Made by a program: the position numbers and the translations under genes. DNA of 64,000 nt from Tabrizicola_A aquatica (lineage in GTDB: Bacteria; Pseudomonadota; Alphaproteobacteria; Rhodobacterales; Rhodobacteraceae). The stretch lies in assembly GCA_965194375.1 (NCBI GenBank), contig CBDAEL010000003.1; one strand, 5' to 3'. Of the stretch, positions 18,236-27,755 are shown in pieces; the stretch's first letter is position 1, and the number at the start of each line of letters is the position of its first letter. A model generated the notes under the pieces. It did no database searches and was not told the DNA's origin. It saw only the letters and a list, made by a program, of their open reading frames with translations.

Positions 18236-19243
18236 ATGCTCACTTACACGCTGAGACGGCTTTTGCTGGCCATCCCGACGCTTTTGCTGATCAGTCTTGT
18301 CATTTTTCTGCTGGTTGATCTGGCTCCCGGCAGCCCCGCGTCAGAGATCCCGCTGACCGTGCCGCCCGAAGTGCGCGAAAAGATCCTGGAATCCTTGGGC
18401 GTAAACCAGCCGATTTATGTGCGCTATCTTCTTTGGTTAAAACAGTTTTTCTGGGTTGAACCCCTGAACGGCATCGATGCCCTCTTTGGCACGACCTATG
18501 CCGAAGGCATGCAGCGCATCATCAGCTATCAAACCCGCAGCCCGGTGTTCCCGCTGATCGCGGAACGTCTGCCACAAACCCTCACGGTGATCGGCACGGC
18601 CTATCTGGTCGGCGTCCTGATTGCGCTGCCGATCGGGATCTATTCGGCCTACAAACAGTATTCGCTCTTTGACCAATTCGGCACCATGTTCGCCATGATC
18701 GGCTTTTCGGTGCCGACCTTCTTCACCGGCACGGTGTTCATCATCATCTTTGGCGTTTGGTTGGGCTGGTTCCCGACCAAATATGACACCACGCTGGAAG
18801 TGACGGACTGGGAAAGCTTCCTGAAACAACTGCGCCAGATGGCGATGCCGGTCATGGTGCTGGGTCTGGCAAATGCGGCCGCCATCAGCCGCTATATGCG
18901 GTCATCCATGCTGGACAACATGAAGCAAGACTATGTCCGCACCGCCCGCGCCAAAGGCATGTCGGAACGCACGGTGGTTTTGAAACACGTGCTGCGCAAT
19001 TCGATGATCCCGGTTGTCACCATCATCGCCCTTGGCATCCCGTCGATCTTTGGCGGTGCAATTATCACGGAAAACCTCTTTGGCGTCAGCGGCATCGGCG
19101 CGGCCCTGATCGGGGCGATCCATGCCAATGACCTGCCGATGGTGCAGACGCTGGCCTTTATCTTCGCGATCCTGATCGTGACCTTCAACCTGATTGCCGA
19201 TGTGCTTTACGGCCTTCTCGATCCGAGGATCCGCTATGACTGA
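18236..19243 (+). CDS. Peptide ABC transporter permease (DppB/OppB type)
   Basis: 335 aa with six hydrophobic segments; N-terminus MLTYTLRRLLLAIPTLLLIS is standard for DppB. The EAA loop that contacts the ATPases reads DYVRTARAKGMSERTVVLKHVLRN. Inner-membrane subunit of the peptide importer. It overlaps the partner permease by 8 nt. Confidence 0.93.
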   Translation: MLTYTLRRLLLAIPTLLLISLVIFLLVDLAPGSPASEIPLTVPPEVREKILESLGVNQPIYVRYLLWLKQFFWVEPLNGIDALFGTTYAEGMQRIISYQTRSPVFPLIAERLPQTLTVIGTAYLVGVLIALPIGIYSAYKQYSLFDQFGTMFAMIGFSVPTFFTGTVFIIIFGVWLGWFPTKYDTTLEVTDWESFLKQLRQMAMPVMVLGLANAAAISRYMRSSMLDNMKQDYVRTARAKGMSERTVVLKHVLRNSMIPVVTIIALGIPSIFGGAIITENLFGVSGIGAALIGAIHANDLPMVQTLAFIFAILIVTFNLIADVLYGLLDPRIRYD

Positions 19244-20144
19244 TACCTCTGCCTTCGACAAACCCGAAAGCCAGTCCGCCGCGATCTGGCGACAGTTCCG
19301 CCAGCACAAAGGCGCGGTCTTTGGCCTGTGCGTCTTGGGCTTTCTGGTGGTTTTCGTGCTGATCGGCCCGTTGTTTTGGCAAGCGCCCGAGCTGACCACC
19401 ACCCAACAGATCCTGAACAAGAACAAACCGCCAAGCTGGGCGCATCCGATGGGCACCGACCAGATCGGCCGCGACATCCTTGAGCGCATGATGCAGGCGG
19501 GCCGGGTGTCCCTCGCCGTGGGCTTTGCCGCCATGCTGATCGCGATCTTTGTCGGCACCTTCATCGGCGTGCTGGCAGGCTATTTCAAGCGGCTGGATGG
19601 TCCGTTGATGCGGCTGACCGATATGTTTCTGGCTCTGCCGCTGATCCCGCTTCTCCTCGTCATGGTGATGCTCTTTCGCGACAAGATCGCGGGCATCGTT
19701 GGCCCGGAAATGGGGGCGTTTATCCTGATCGTCTTTGCCATCGGGGTGACAAGCTGGATGCACGCTGCCCGCATCGTGCGGGGCGAAGTGCTGGCCTTGA
19801 AAGAACGCGAATATGTGCTGGCCGCGCGGTCCATCGGTACCCCACCGCGCCGGGTGATCCTGCGCCACATCCTGCCCAATGTGATCTCGCCCGTCATGGT
19901 GGCCGCCACCTTGGGCATTGCCGAGGCGATCATCACTGAAAGCGTGCTCTCGTTCCTTGGTCTGGGCTTTCCGCCCGATTTCCCGACTTGGGGGCGGTTG
20001 TTGTTTGACGGGCTGCAATACATGCAGCTTTACCCCGAGCGGGTGATCTGGCCGGGTCTGGCGATTTCACTGACCGTGCTCAGCGTCAATTACATCGGCG
20101 ACGGCTTGCGCGACGCGCTGGATCCCAAAGCGCGCGGGCGCTGA
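19236..20144 (+). CDS. Peptide ABC transporter permease (DppC/OppC type)
   Basis: 302 aa. Start at MTDTSAFDKP, 8 nt inside the preceding gene. Cytosolic N-terminus, then first helix AVFGLCVLGFLVVFVLIGP, the periplasmic loop with HPMGTDQIGRDILERM typical for DppC, and the EAA loop EYVLAARSIGTPPRRVILRHILPN. Completes the importer. The next gene is convergent; stops are 29 nt apart. Confidence 0.93.
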   Translation: MTDTSAFDKPESQSAAIWRQFRQHKGAVFGLCVLGFLVVFVLIGPLFWQAPELTTTQQILNKNKPPSWAHPMGTDQIGRDILERMMQAGRVSLAVGFAAMLIAIFVGTFIGVLAGYFKRLDGPLMRLTDMFLALPLIPLLLVMVMLFRDKIAGIVGPEMGAFILIVFAIGVTSWMHAARIVRGEVLALKEREYVLAARSIGTPPRRVILRHILPNVISPVMVAATLGIAEAIITESVLSFLGLGFPPDFPTWGRLLFDGLQYMQLYPERVIWPGLAISLTVLSVNYIGDGLRDALDPKARGR

Positions 20145-20173
20145 CCCCGCGCGCGCCTCGCAAGAACATCGGC

Positions 20174-21475
20174 TTATTGCATCGCCTTGCGAATGCGCCG
20201 CACCATGAACCAAACGGCGCCCACCACCGGCAGCACAAGCGCTGCCGTCAGGGCCTCTTTGCTCATGCCCAGCCCTTTGCCAAAGGGTGCCGCCAGATAG
20301 GCCACAAGGCTGACCGCGTAATAGCTGATCGCCACCACCGACAGCCCTTCCACCGTGTGCTGCAACCGCAGCGCCAGATCGGCGCGGCGGTCCATGCTTT
20401 CCAAAAGCTTCTGGTTCTGGGCTGACCGCTCCACATCCACCCGCGTGCGCAAGAGTTCCGCCGCGCGTTCCGCCCGTTCGGCCATTTCCTTCAACCGCTT
20501 TTCGGCCGATTTCACCGTGCGCATCGCCGGATCATAGCGGCGCATCATGAATTCGCCAAAGGTCTGCCGCCCCGCCACCCGCTCTTCGCGCAAGACCTGC
20601 ACGCGTTGATTGAGGATCGCCTCATAGGCCGCCGTCGCCCCAAAGCGGAACGAGAACTTGACCGCAAGGCTTTCCAGCTCAGCCGAGATGGCCAAAAGGT
20701 TGTGAAGCGCCGCATCCGGCGACGGCTCGGTGTCATCCAAGGCCCCGACCAATGCCGCCAGCCGCGGATCCAGTGAATTGAGCTGCGCCGTCAACTGCCG
20801 CGAGCGCATCAGCCCCAGCATCGACATGGCGCGGTAAGTTTCGATCTCGCAGAGCCGCTGCACGATGCGACCCACCCGACGCCCCCCGGTGCCGGGCTGC
20901 ACAAACACGGCAAAGCGCATGTGGCCCGCCGGATCAATGCGGAAATCCCCCGCAATCACGGCCGCCCCGTCGACCACGCGGGCGACGGCAAGGCTTTCAC
21001 CGACAAACCAGTCATCCAGCCGCGCCACCAATTCGGCCTCATCCGTAGGCAGCGTCTCAACCCGGATCAAGACCGAGGTCAGCCGCTTGCCCGGCGCGGC
21101 TGCGACCCACTCCGCCGGGAACACCTCGGCCTCGATGGGGTCAAAGACGCGCGCCGACAGACCCGGGGTAAAGGCCGAATAGGTCACGAACTCCGTGTGG
21201 CTTTCCCATTTCAATTCAGACCGGCCAATGGGTCCTGCATAATGCGTCGCATCGGGCTGAGGATGGGCCGCGCCGTTGCGATCCAAAAGCGCCAGCAGAT
21301 GCGCCTTGTCCAAGGTCCGGTCGCGGTTGGCGGCATCCACCGGCTCCTTGATGGCGACATAGGCGGCCATGCACGGCGCTTCCAGCACGGGAAAGGGCCG
21401 CGCGTGCAGCTCATTCACCATGGCATAGCGCTGGGGATGGTCGGGCAGGTTCGGCAAGGCAGGCATGGGGGTCAT
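20174..21475 (-). CDS. DUF3422 family membrane-anchored protein
   Basis: 433 aa. N-terminal segment HPQRYAMVNELHARPFPVLEAP is the DUF3422 signature. The middle is helical and highly charged (RYDPAMRTVKSAEKRLKEMAERAERA, likely coiled coil, quoted in part), and the C-terminus carries two hydrophobic segments (AISYYAVSLVAYLAAPFG; ALVLPVVGAVWFMVRR) ending in basic residues. Family function is unknown; a helical cytoplasmic domain with C-terminal membrane hairpin resembles CorA-like topology only superficially. No clear SD before the chosen start; MPALPN three codons in is an alternative. Confidence 0.8.
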   Translation of the reverse strand: MTPMPALPNLPDHPQRYAMVNELHARPFPVLEAPCMAAYVAIKEPVDAANRDRTLDKAHLLALLDRNGAAHPQPDATHYAGPIGRSELKWESHTEFVTYSAFTPGLSARVFDPIEAEVFPAEWVAAAPGKRLTSVLIRVETLPTDEAELVARLDDWFVGESLAVARVVDGAAVIAGDFRIDPAGHMRFAVFVQPGTGGRRVGRIVQRLCEIETYRAMSMLGLMRSRQLTAQLNSLDPRLAALVGALDDTEPSPDAALHNLLAISAELESLAVKFSFRFGATAAYEAILNQRVQVLREERVAGRQTFGEFMMRRYDPAMRTVKSAEKRLKEMAERAERAAELLRTRVDVERSAQNQKLLESMDRRADLALRLQHTVEGLSVVAISYYAVSLVAYLAAPFGKGLGMSKEALTAALVLPVVGAVWFMVRRIRKAMQ

Positions 21476-21567
21476 CCGGATGTTGTAAGTCCTTGATTGC
21501 CCAAGCCCGAGCCCCTCGCGCCATGCAAAAACGCAGCATACCGGCGTATGCCCCTCACCTGTTGCCG

Positions 21568-21600
21568 AAATGCAAAGGCCCCGGGGGTGTCCCCGGGGCC
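21568..21600 (-). terminator. Terminator of the pntAB operon
   Basis: Ten-bp perfect stem GGCCCCGGGG / CCCCGGGGCC with a 4-nt loop 25 nt after the pntB stop; read leftwards it is followed by TTTGCATTT. Confidence 0.8.
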
Positions 21601-21625
21601 AGATGCCTGATTTTGATGCCGAAGC

Positions 21626-23071
21626 TTAATCGATCAGCGGCAACAGGGCGTCGAGCGACTTCTTCGCATCGCCATAGAACATCCGGGTGTTCTCTTTGTA
21701 AAAGAGCGGATTCTCGATGCCCGAATAGCCGGTGCCCTGCCCGCGCTTGGACACGAACACCTGCTTGGCCTTCCAGCATTCCAAAACCGGCATCCCGGCG
21801 ATCGGGCTGTTGGGGTCTTCCTGTGCGGCCGGGTTCACGATGTCGTTCGATCCGATCACGATGGCCACGTCGGTGGACGGGAAATCGTCGTTGATCTCGT
21901 CCATTTCCAGAACGATATCGTAAGGCACCTTCGCTTCGGCCAAAAGCACGTTCATGTGGCCCGGCAAGCGCCCCGCCACCGGGTGAATGGCGAAACGCAC
22001 GGTCTTGCCCTTCGCCCGCAGCTTGCGGGTCAGTTCGCTGACCGATTGCTGCGCCTGCGCCACCGCCATGCCGTAGCCCGGAATGATGATGATGCTGTCC
22101 GCCTCATTCAGCGCCGCCGCCACACCGTCAGTATCGATGGCAATCTGCTCGCCGGTGACTTCCATCGCCGGGCCCGTGGTGCCGCCAAAGCCGCCCAAGA
22201 TCACCGAGATAAAGCTGCGGTTCATCGCCTTACACATGATGTAAGACAGGATCGCACCCGACGAACCCACCAGCGCGCCAACCACGATCAGCAGGTCATT
22301 CGACAGCGAAAAGCCAATCGCCGCTGCCGCCCAGCCGGAATAGCTGTTCAGCATCGACACGACGACCGGCATGTCTGCCCCGCCAATGCCCATGATCAGG
22401 TGATAGCCGATGAAGAAGGCGGCAATCGTCATGGCGATCAGCGCCCAAGTGCCGGCCCCGTTAAAGTACATCACCATCAAGATCAGCGACAGCGCTGCAG
22501 CGCTTGCGTTCAGCACATGACCGCCCGGAAGCTTGGTCGCCTTGCCGTCCACCTTGCCTGCCAGTTTGCCATAGGCAATCACCGACCCGGTGAAGGTCAC
22601 CGCACCGATGAACACGCCAAGGAAGGTTTCAATCTTCAAAATGGCGATTTCCGAGGCCGATTTCTCGGCGATCTTAAGGGCAAAACCCGACAGGGCTGCC
22701 AATGCATCGGCGTCACCCGCCGCTTGCAGCGCAGCAATGCCCGCCATCTCGATCTCGGTGTTATAGCCGATGAACACCGCCGCCAGACCCACAAGCGAGT
22801 GCATTGCGGCCACCAGCTGTGGCATTTCCGTCATCTGCACGCGCTGTGCCACAACCCAGCCAATGGCGCCGCCGACGGCAATCATCACTAGGGAAATCAA
22901 CCAGTTGCCATAGCCCGGTCCCATAAGCGTGGCCGCCACGGCCAAAGCCATGCCCGCAATGCCATACCAAACCGCGCGCTTGGCGCTTTCTTGTCCCGAC
23001 AAGCCGCCCAGCGACTGAATCGACAAAACTGCCGCAACCACATAGGCCGCCGTGGTAAATCCGTATTCCAT
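21626..23071 (-). CDS. pntB: NAD(P) transhydrogenase subunit beta
   Basis: 481 aa. Start at MEYGFTTAAYVV with AAGGGGG upstream. The N-terminal two thirds form many membrane helices; the C-terminal domain III binds NADP(H), with GYGMAVAQAQ and DVAIVIGSNDIVNPAAQEDP visible. With PntA it couples proton entry to hydride transfer from NADH to NADP+, supplying NADPH. Starts 10 nt after pntA. Confidence 0.97.
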   Translation of the reverse strand: MEYGFTTAAYVVAAVLSIQSLGGLSGQESAKRAVWYGIAGMALAVAATLMGPGYGNWLISLVMIAVGGAIGWVVAQRVQMTEMPQLVAAMHSLVGLAAVFIGYNTEIEMAGIAALQAAGDADALAALSGFALKIAEKSASEIAILKIETFLGVFIGAVTFTGSVIAYGKLAGKVDGKATKLPGGHVLNASAAALSLILMVMYFNGAGTWALIAMTIAAFFIGYHLIMGIGGADMPVVVSMLNSYSGWAAAAIGFSLSNDLLIVVGALVGSSGAILSYIMCKAMNRSFISVILGGFGGTTGPAMEVTGEQIAIDTDGVAAALNEADSIIIIPGYGMAVAQAQQSVSELTRKLRAKGKTVRFAIHPVAGRLPGHMNVLLAEAKVPYDIVLEMDEINDDFPSTDVAIVIGSNDIVNPAAQEDPNSPIAGMPVLECWKAKQVFVSKRGQGTGYSGIENPLFYKENTRMFYGDAKKSLDALLPLID

Positions 23072-23081
23072 TTCGGCCCCC

Positions 23082-24659
23082 TTACGACTTTTGGAACATG
23101 GCGAGCATGCGCCGGGTGACCATAAAGCCCCCGAAAATGTTGATCCCCGCCATGAAGACCGACAAAGCCGCAAGGATGACCACCAGCCAGTTGCCCGACC
23201 CGATTTGCATCAGGGCGCCCAGAATGATGATCGACGAAATCGCGTTGGTGACCGCCATCAGGGGCGTGTGCAGCGAGTGGCTGACATTCCAGATCACCTG
23301 CACGCCGACATAGACCGACAGCACAAAGACGATGAAGTGCGACATAAAGCTGGCCGGGGTGAACAAGCCCGCAAGCAGGATCAGCGCCCCGCCCCCGATC
23401 AGCATGCCCACTTGGGTGCGCGTCTCGGCCTTGAAGGCCGCGGCTTCCGCAGCGCGGCGCTCTTCAGGGGTAAGCTCTTTGACCTTTTCTTTCGGCTTGG
23501 CTGCAGCAATCGCTGCGATCTTCGGCGGCGGCGGCGGGAAGGTTACCGCCTTGTCCTTCGCCACAGTCGCGCCCCGGATCACGTCATCTTCCATATTGTG
23601 GAAGATGACGCCGTCCTTCTTGGGCGTCAGATCCGTCAGCATGTGGCGGATGTTGGTCGAATAAAGCGTCGAGGCCTGCGCCGCCATCCGGCTGGGAAAA
23701 TCGGTGTAGCCGACAATGGTGACGCCATTTTCGGAAACGATCTTTTCATCGGCAATCGTCAGATCACAGTTGCCGCCGCGTTCCGCCGCAAGGTCGATAA
23801 TGACCGAGCCCGGCTTCATCATGGCGACCATGTCCTTGGTCCACAGTTTCGGCGCGGGCCGACCCGGGATCAGGGCGGTGGTGATGACGATGTCCATCTC
23901 GGGCGCCAATTCGCGGAACTTCGCCAATTGCTTGGCCGCGAACGCCGGGCTTGAGGGCGCGGCATAGCCGCCCGTCGCGGCCCCATCGGGCAACTCGCTG
24001 GCGTCAAATTCCAGATAGACGAACGACGCGCCCATCGATTCAATCTGTTCGGCCACCTCGGGACGCACGTCAAAGGCATGCACAATGGCACCCAGCGACA
24101 CGCTTGTGCCGATGGCAGCAAGCCCTGCGACACCTGCGCCGACGATCAGCACCTTGGCGGGCGGCACCTTGCCTGCCGCTGTCACCTGACCGGTGAAAAA
24201 GCGGCCAAAGTTATTGCCCGCCTCGATCACCGCGCGGTAGCCCGCGATATTGGCCATCGACGACAGCGCGTCCATCTTCTGAGCGCGCGAAATCCGCGGC
24301 ACCATATCCATGGCGACAACGGTTGCGCCACGCTCGGCCACCAGCTTCAGCAAAGCTTCATTCTGAGCAGGCCAGAAGAAGGAAATCAGCGTCTGGCCCT
24401 CGCGCAGAAGCTTGGCCTCTTTTTCTTCAGGCCCCCGCACTTTGACAAGCACATCCGCCGCCTCAATGACGGCCTTGGCGTTTTTCAACACCTCAACCCC
24501 GGCGGCCGCATAAAGCGCGTCGGAAAAGCCCGCCTTGGCCCCAGCCCCCGCCTCAATGCAGCAACTATGCCCCAGCTTGACCAGCTGCAGCGCCGACTCC
24601 GGCGTCATCGCAACCCGGTTCTCGCCGTCAAAGATTTCCTTCAAAGCTCCGATTTTCAC
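23082..24659 (-). CDS. pntA: NAD(P) transhydrogenase subunit alpha
   Basis: 525 aa from a GTG start giving MKIGALKEIF, the family N-terminus; GGGGGG lies just upstream. The longer open frame (to 24860) has no similarity to the family at its start. Domain I carries the NAD-binding motif VLIVGAGVAGLAAIGTSVSL and DVRPEV; a proline-rich, charged linker (around KIAAIAAAKPKEKVKELTPE) leads to the C-terminal membrane helices, so this is the fused alpha form, not split PntAA/PntAB. Confidence 0.96.
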   Translation of the reverse strand: MKIGALKEIFDGENRVAMTPESALQLVKLGHSCCIEAGAGAKAGFSDALYAAAGVEVLKNAKAVIEAADVLVKVRGPEEKEAKLLREGQTLISFFWPAQNEALLKLVAERGATVVAMDMVPRISRAQKMDALSSMANIAGYRAVIEAGNNFGRFFTGQVTAAGKVPPAKVLIVGAGVAGLAAIGTSVSLGAIVHAFDVRPEVAEQIESMGASFVYLEFDASELPDGAATGGYAAPSSPAFAAKQLAKFRELAPEMDIVITTALIPGRPAPKLWTKDMVAMMKPGSVIIDLAAERGGNCDLTIADEKIVSENGVTIVGYTDFPSRMAAQASTLYSTNIRHMLTDLTPKKDGVIFHNMEDDVIRGATVAKDKAVTFPPPPPKIAAIAAAKPKEKVKELTPEERRAAEAAAFKAETRTQVGMLIGGGALILLAGLFTPASFMSHFIVFVLSVYVGVQVIWNVSHSLHTPLMAVTNAISSIIILGALMQIGSGNWLVVILAALSVFMAGINIFGGFMVTRRMLAMFQKS

Positions 24660-24709
24660 TGAATTCCCCCCGTTTCCCAAAGGCGCAGCCGCCCCGGCTT
24701 CTTGTTTCG

Positions 24710-25168
24710 TCAGATCCAGCGCCTGACACGCGTAAACCATTCCGCCGCCCGGTCGCCAAAGGCAGCCGCAAGACGCTCTTCTTCGGGTTTGATGAACCGA
24801 TTGGTGATCACCCAAACAAATCCCGCTAGCACAGCTAGGCCGGTTATTGAATTTGTCCAAAATGTCGCAGAAAAAAGGATCAGCACGTCGCCAAGATAGA
24901 TCGGATTGCGCGACAGCGCGAACACACCGTCGGTCACCAAAGCCTGCGGCACCCTATGCGGGATCACAGTTGTTCCATGGGCGCGCATCCGCAAGACCGC
25001 CTTGCCCATCAGCCAGAGGCCAAGGATCAAACAGGCCAGCGCAAGACCCGGCGCGAAGGTGCCAAAGCCAATTGGCAAGGGAATCAAGGCCAGCAGCCAG
25101 ATCGCCACCAGCCCGCCCAATGTCCACACCGGCGGCCAATCCAGCCCTTTTGCCAAAAGTGCCTGCAC
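24710..25168 (-). CDS. ICMT/PEMT-like membrane methyltransferase
   Basis: 152 aa with four hydrophobic segments. The conserved region HRVPQALVTDGVFALSRNPIYLGD and the C-terminal NRFIKPEEERLAAAFGDRAAEW match the isoprenylcysteine carboxyl methyltransferase/phospholipid methyltransferase group (SAM-dependent, membrane). I start at GTG 25168 because GGGGGAGAGG precedes it and the 31 residues further upstream (open to 25261) are Cys-rich and not family-like. Substrate unknown in bacteria. Upstream of pntA on the same strand, 50 nt away. Confidence 0.75.
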   Translation of the reverse strand: MQALLAKGLDWPPVWTLGGLVAIWLLALIPLPIGFGTFAPGLALACLILGLWLMGKAVLRMRAHGTTVIPHRVPQALVTDGVFALSRNPIYLGDVLILFSATFWTNSITGLAVLAGFVWVITNRFIKPEEERLAAAFGDRAAEWFTRVRRWI

Positions 25169-25290
25169 TCTGGCCTCTCCCCCGCATTCTGCGGATGCAT
25201 AATGCCCAAGGGCCCTGCACATGCAACCGCTTTCCAGCATCAAAGCGTCGCATTCTTCCAAGCCCTCCGTCGCAAAACCGCATCAAGAAT

Positions 25291-25302
25291 TTCAAGCTTG
25301 AA
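25291..25302. promoter_or_regulatory. Palindrome upstream of kynU
   Basis: Perfect 12-bp palindrome TTCAAGCTTGAA followed by TTTTTT, about 70 nt before kynU. A candidate operator for an Lrp/AsnC-type or other dimeric regulator of tryptophan catabolism; the regulator is not in the window. Confidence 0.4.
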
Positions 25303-25372
25303 GTTTTTTCGGCCGCTCCCTTGATTGCCGCAACGAAGGGTGCGACCCTTGCGCCAAATCCAGAGGACCAAA

Positions 25373-26566
25373 ATGACCGATTTCGCCGCCACCCGTGCCC
25401 AGTTTCACCTGCCCACCGGGCTGATTTATCTGGACGGCAATTCGCTGGGTCCCTTGCCGCGCGCCGCTGTGGCGCGGGTGGCCAAAACCGTGCAGGACGA
25501 ATGGGGCGACATGCTCATCACCGGCTGGAACCGGGCCGGATGGATGGACAAACCGATGAGCGTGGGCAACCGAATTGCCCGGCTGATCGGGGCGGAAGCG
25601 AACTCGGTCGCCATGGGGGACACGCTGTCGATCAAGGTCTATCAGGCACTGGCTTCAGCGCTTGAGATGAACGCCCCGCGCAAGGTTATTCTCAGCGATT
25701 CCGGGAACTTCCCGTCCGACCTTTACATGGCGCAAGGCCTCTGCCGCACGCTCGGCGAGGGCTATGCCTTGAAAATCGTCGCCCCTGAAGAGGTGATGGA
25801 CGCCATTGACGACACCGTGGCCGTCACCCTGATCACCGAGGTGGACTACCGCACGGGGCGCAAACATGACATGGCCGCGATCACCAAGCGCGCCCATGAA
25901 AAAGGCGCGCTGACGATCTGGGATCTGGCCCATTCGGCAGGTGCCTTCCCGGTCGAATTGGCTCGCGCGGGCGCAGATTTCGCCTGCGGCTGCACCTACA
26001 AATACCTGAATTCCGGCCCCGGCGGCCCGGCCTTCATCTATGTCGCGCCCCGCCATCAGGACCGCGCCCGCCCCGCGCTTGCTGGCTGGCAAGGCCATGA
26101 CGCGCCTTTCGCCTTTGACCTTGACTACCGCCCCGCCACGGGCGTCGAACGGATGCGCGTAGGCACCCCGCCGATTTTGCAACTGGCCGCCCTCGAAGCC
26201 TCGCTCGACATTTGGGACAGCGTCGATATGGCAGCACTGCGCGCCCGCTCGCTCGCGCTCACCGACCAGTTCATCGCGGGGGTCGAGGCGGCCTGCCCCA
26301 CCCTCACCCTTGCCACCCCGCGCGATCACACGATGCGCGGCAGTCAGGTGTCGTTCCGTCACCCAGAAGGCTACGCCATCATGCAGGCGCTGATTTCCAA
26401 AGGCGTGATCGGCGATTTCCGCGCGGCTGATATCATCCGCTTTGGCTTCACCCCGCTCTACACCACCCATGACGAGGTGGCACAGGCCGTGGCAATCCTG
26501 GCCGAGATCATGGCCAAATCGCTGTGGGATACCCCCGAATTCAAGACCCGCAAAAAGGTCACCTGA
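25373..26566 (+). CDS. kynU: Kynureninase
   Basis: 397 aa PLP enzyme cleaving kynurenine to anthranilate and alanine. The N-terminal LDGNSLGPLP, IWDLAHSAGAFPVEL and the PLP-lysine segment GCTYKYLNSGPGGPAF are diagnostic. Start at MTDFAATR with AGAGGA upstream. Together with the following tryptophan 2,3-dioxygenase it gives two of the three steps from tryptophan to anthranilate; kynurenine formamidase (kynB) is not in the window. Confidence 0.97.
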   Translation: MTDFAATRAQFHLPTGLIYLDGNSLGPLPRAAVARVAKTVQDEWGDMLITGWNRAGWMDKPMSVGNRIARLIGAEANSVAMGDTLSIKVYQALASALEMNAPRKVILSDSGNFPSDLYMAQGLCRTLGEGYALKIVAPEEVMDAIDDTVAVTLITEVDYRTGRKHDMAAITKRAHEKGALTIWDLAHSAGAFPVELARAGADFACGCTYKYLNSGPGGPAFIYVAPRHQDRARPALAGWQGHDAPFAFDLDYRPATGVERMRVGTPPILQLAALEASLDIWDSVDMAALRARSLALTDQFIAGVEAACPTLTLATPRDHTMRGSQVSFRHPEGYAIMQALISKGVIGDFRAADIIRFGFTPLYTTHDEVAQAVAILAEIMAKSLWDTPEFKTRKKVT

Positions 26567-26590
26567 AGATGCGGAATTTCATCTTGGCTC

Positions 26591-26647
26591 AAATACTCCC
26601 GCCGGAGGCTCCTGCCCTTGGCGTCGAAGCCTCCGGCGGGAGTATTT
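26591..26647. repeat. Inverted-repeat element between kynU and kynA
   Basis: Perfect 20-bp arms, AAATACTCCCGCCGGAGGCT and its reverse complement, around a 17-nt loop, with flanking TTTTGACCAAAGTGAAAG. The core GCCTCCGGCGGGAGTATTT is, from memory, a common intergenic repeat of Rhodobacteraceae genomes. It can fold as a bidirectional terminator-like hairpin inside the kyn operon. Confidence 0.85.
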
Positions 26648-26793
26648 TGACCAAAGTGAAAGCCGCAAGCGCGCCGTTGTGCCGTCCCTCAGGCTGGACG
26701 TGCCTGTGGCGGCAGATCGGCAATCTTTCGGTGCTGAACCGGAGGGGCGGCGTCGCCTGACGCCCCCTTCCCTTCACACCGACGGAGAGTTTC

Positions 26794-27627
26794 ATGACCA
26801 CCTATGACCCCGCCCGCGAGGGTGCTCAGATGTCGTTCGACGGCCGCATGTCCTATGGCGACTATCTGCAGATCGACCGTATTCTCGACGCCCAGCGCCT
26901 GTTGACGGGCGCACATGACGAGATGCTGTTCATCATTCAGCACCAAACCTCTGAGCTCTGGATGCGCCTTGCGCTGCATGAGTTGGACGCCGCGCGCCAC
27001 GCGATTGCCTCTGACCGCGCGCCCGAGGCGTTCAAGATGTTGGCCCGGATCAGCCGAATCTTTGAACAACTGAACAACGCCTGGGACGTGCTGCGCACGA
27101 TGACGCCGTCCGATTACACCACCTTTCGCAACGGTCTAGGCCAGTCGTCGGGCTTTCAGTCTTGGCAATACCGGCTGATCGAATATGCGGTCGGCAATCG
27201 CAATCTGGCCATGCTGAAGCCCCATGCCCACCGTGCCGATCTGACGGCCAAGCTTGAGGCCGAACTGGCGCGCCGATCGCTTTATGATGAGGCCTTGCAC
27301 CATCTGGCGCGGGCTGGGCTTCCAGTTCCAGCAGACGTGCTAACCCGCGATCTGCGCCAGCCTTGGGTGGCGCAGGATGCGGTGCGCGAGGTCTGGGAGA
27401 TCGTCTATCGCGACCCAACCCGCTATTGGCAGGCCTATGAACTGGCCGAGAAGCTGGTGGATTTTGAAGATTACTTCCGACGCTGGCGGTTCAACCATGT
27501 CACCACGGTGGAACGCGTGATTGGCCTGAAGCGCGGCACAGGTGGCACATCGGGTGTCAGCTATCTGCGGCGGATGCTAGAGGTGGAGTTGTTCCCCGAA
27601 CTTTGGCACCTGCGCACAACGCTTTAG
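26794..27627 (+). CDS. kynA: Tryptophan 2,3-dioxygenase
   Basis: 277 aa, typical bacterial length. Haem enzyme opening tryptophan to N-formylkynurenine. Substrate-site motif IIQHQTSELWMRL includes the conserved distal His (residue 50); FNHVTTVERVIGLKRGTGG supplies the haem-ligand His and the flexible GTGGTSG loop. GGAGAG SD. Downstream of kynU across the repeat hairpin. Confidence 0.96.
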   Translation: MTTYDPAREGAQMSFDGRMSYGDYLQIDRILDAQRLLTGAHDEMLFIIQHQTSELWMRLALHELDAARHAIASDRAPEAFKMLARISRIFEQLNNAWDVLRTMTPSDYTTFRNGLGQSSGFQSWQYRLIEYAVGNRNLAMLKPHAHRADLTAKLEAELARRSLYDEALHHLARAGLPVPADVLTRDLRQPWVAQDAVREVWEIVYRDPTRYWQAYELAEKLVDFEDYFRRWRFNHVTTVERVIGLKRGTGGTSGVSYLRRMLEVELFPELWHLRTTL

Positions 27628-27755
27628 CACCGGTCTTGATCTTTCCGGTCGCATTCACCATTGCGTGAGCCATGGGGCTTTGACGTGACCGGGCCACTGG
27701 AGTAGTCATACTCAAAATAATGGCCCTTTGGGCCCGGATTCTCTTGGATATCTCC

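Noticed and set aside
26572..26760. Short plus-strand frame across the kynU-kynA gap
   Set aside because: It is mostly the inverted-repeat element translated; no SD.
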